Below, piece after piece: positions 6,192-6,383 of a stretch of 6,383 nucleotides of DNA (position 1 is its first letter; the number at the start of each line of letters is the position of its first letter). A model generated the notes under the pieces. It was not told where the DNA came from and searched no databases. It saw only the letters and a program-made list of their open reading frames with translations. Origin of the DNA: Candidatus Nanopelagicales bacterium (GTDB taxonomy: Bacteria; Actinomycetota; Actinomycetes; S36-B12). The position numbers and the translations under genes were made by a program. Where the stretch lies: positions 1 through 6,383 of the forward strand of contig JALQSY010000099.1 in the NCBI GenBank assembly GCA_023264215.1, in the 5' to 3' direction.

Positions 6192-6383
6192 ATGGATGCC
6201 ATGCCTGTTGCCTGGTCGTGCTACGCCATGGACATGGCGGGTCTGGTATTCGAGGACCTCGACGGCGATCGTGCCGCATCGACCGCGAGCGTCGCCAAGG
6301 TCTTCGTCCTGTGCGAGGTGGCCGAGCGGATCGTCGATGGCCGCCTCGACTCCGCCTCGCGGGTCGGTCGGGACGCGGCCCTG
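6192..6383 (+). CDS. Class A beta-lactamase-like serine hydrolase, N-terminal part (cut by window end)
   Basis: An open frame from the ATG at 6192 runs without a stop to the window end (64 codons); the ATG at 6201 is an equally possible start. No strong Shine-Dalgarno sequence is visible. The product begins MDAMPVAWSCYAMDMAGLV, then FEDLDGDRAASTASVAKVFVL. The SxxK active-site motif of serine beta-lactamases and penicillin-binding-protein relatives is S-V-A-K at residues 33-36 (Ser codon 6288-6290, Lys codon 6297-6299). It is followed by the usual helix and EVAERIVDGRLD. The lack of a signal peptide resembles the actinobacterial serine hydrolases related to class A beta-lactamases, which are usually not antibiotic resistance enzymes. 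The SDN and KTG motifs lie beyond the window, so the activity cannot be confirmed. Confidence 0.75.
   Translation, partial: MDAMPVAWSCYAMDMAGLVFEDLDGDRAASTASVAKVFVLCEVAERIVDGRLDSASRVGRDAAL

Overview
This is a high-GC window with strongly G/C-ending codons. Short 4-base gene overlaps, GTG starts and the wording of the Der C-terminus point to an actinobacterium (Actinomycetota). I cannot name the genus from sequence alone. Most of the window is ordinary core and transport DNA, and I found no convincing new defence or biosynthetic system. The most unusual part is a small interval between a tRNA gene and a degraded copy of that tRNA's 3' half.

Layout, left to right. Bases 1-1200 hold the 3' part of der, the double-GTPase ribosome assembly factor, cut by the window's left edge. 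Eight bases after its stop is a 60-base two-step inverted repeat (1208-1267), probably the end of the der transcript. A complete tRNA-Pro with anticodon GGG lies at 1359-1432. Behind it, 1433-2204 holds one gene with its own good promoter (TTGACG, 17-base spacer, TACCGT). It encodes an unrecognised 169-residue membrane protein of about four helices and has more A/T in third codon positions than its neighbours. Bases 2205-2250 match the anticodon-loop-to-3'-end half of the tRNA at 39 of 46 positions, including 4 bases beyond the tRNA end. The tRNA and its partial copy therefore bracket the membrane protein gene, as attL and attR would bracket a shrunken integrated element. No integrase is present.

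Bases 2251-2490 are intergenic, with only weak candidate regulatory sequence. From 2491 to 6140 lies a complete four-gene ABC importer of the OpuB/OpuC/ProX type for quaternary amine osmoprotectants such as glycine betaine, choline, carnitine or proline betaine. Its order is substrate-binding lipoprotein, permease, ATPase with two CBS domains, second permease. The permease/ATPase and ATPase/permease junctions overlap by 4 bases (ATGA, GTGA), which indicates tight translational coupling. The lipoprotein is separated from the rest by a perfect 19-bp hairpin (3477-3519), likely to terminate part of the transcription or protect the upstream message, so that more binding protein than membrane complex is made. 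The lipoprotein would capture ligand outside the cell, the two permeases would form the channel, and the ATPase would power uptake with its CBS pair possibly sensing ionic strength.

The right edge (6192-6383) holds the start of another gene, an apparently cytoplasmic class A beta-lactamase-like serine hydrolase with an S-V-A-K active-site motif, cut by the window end.
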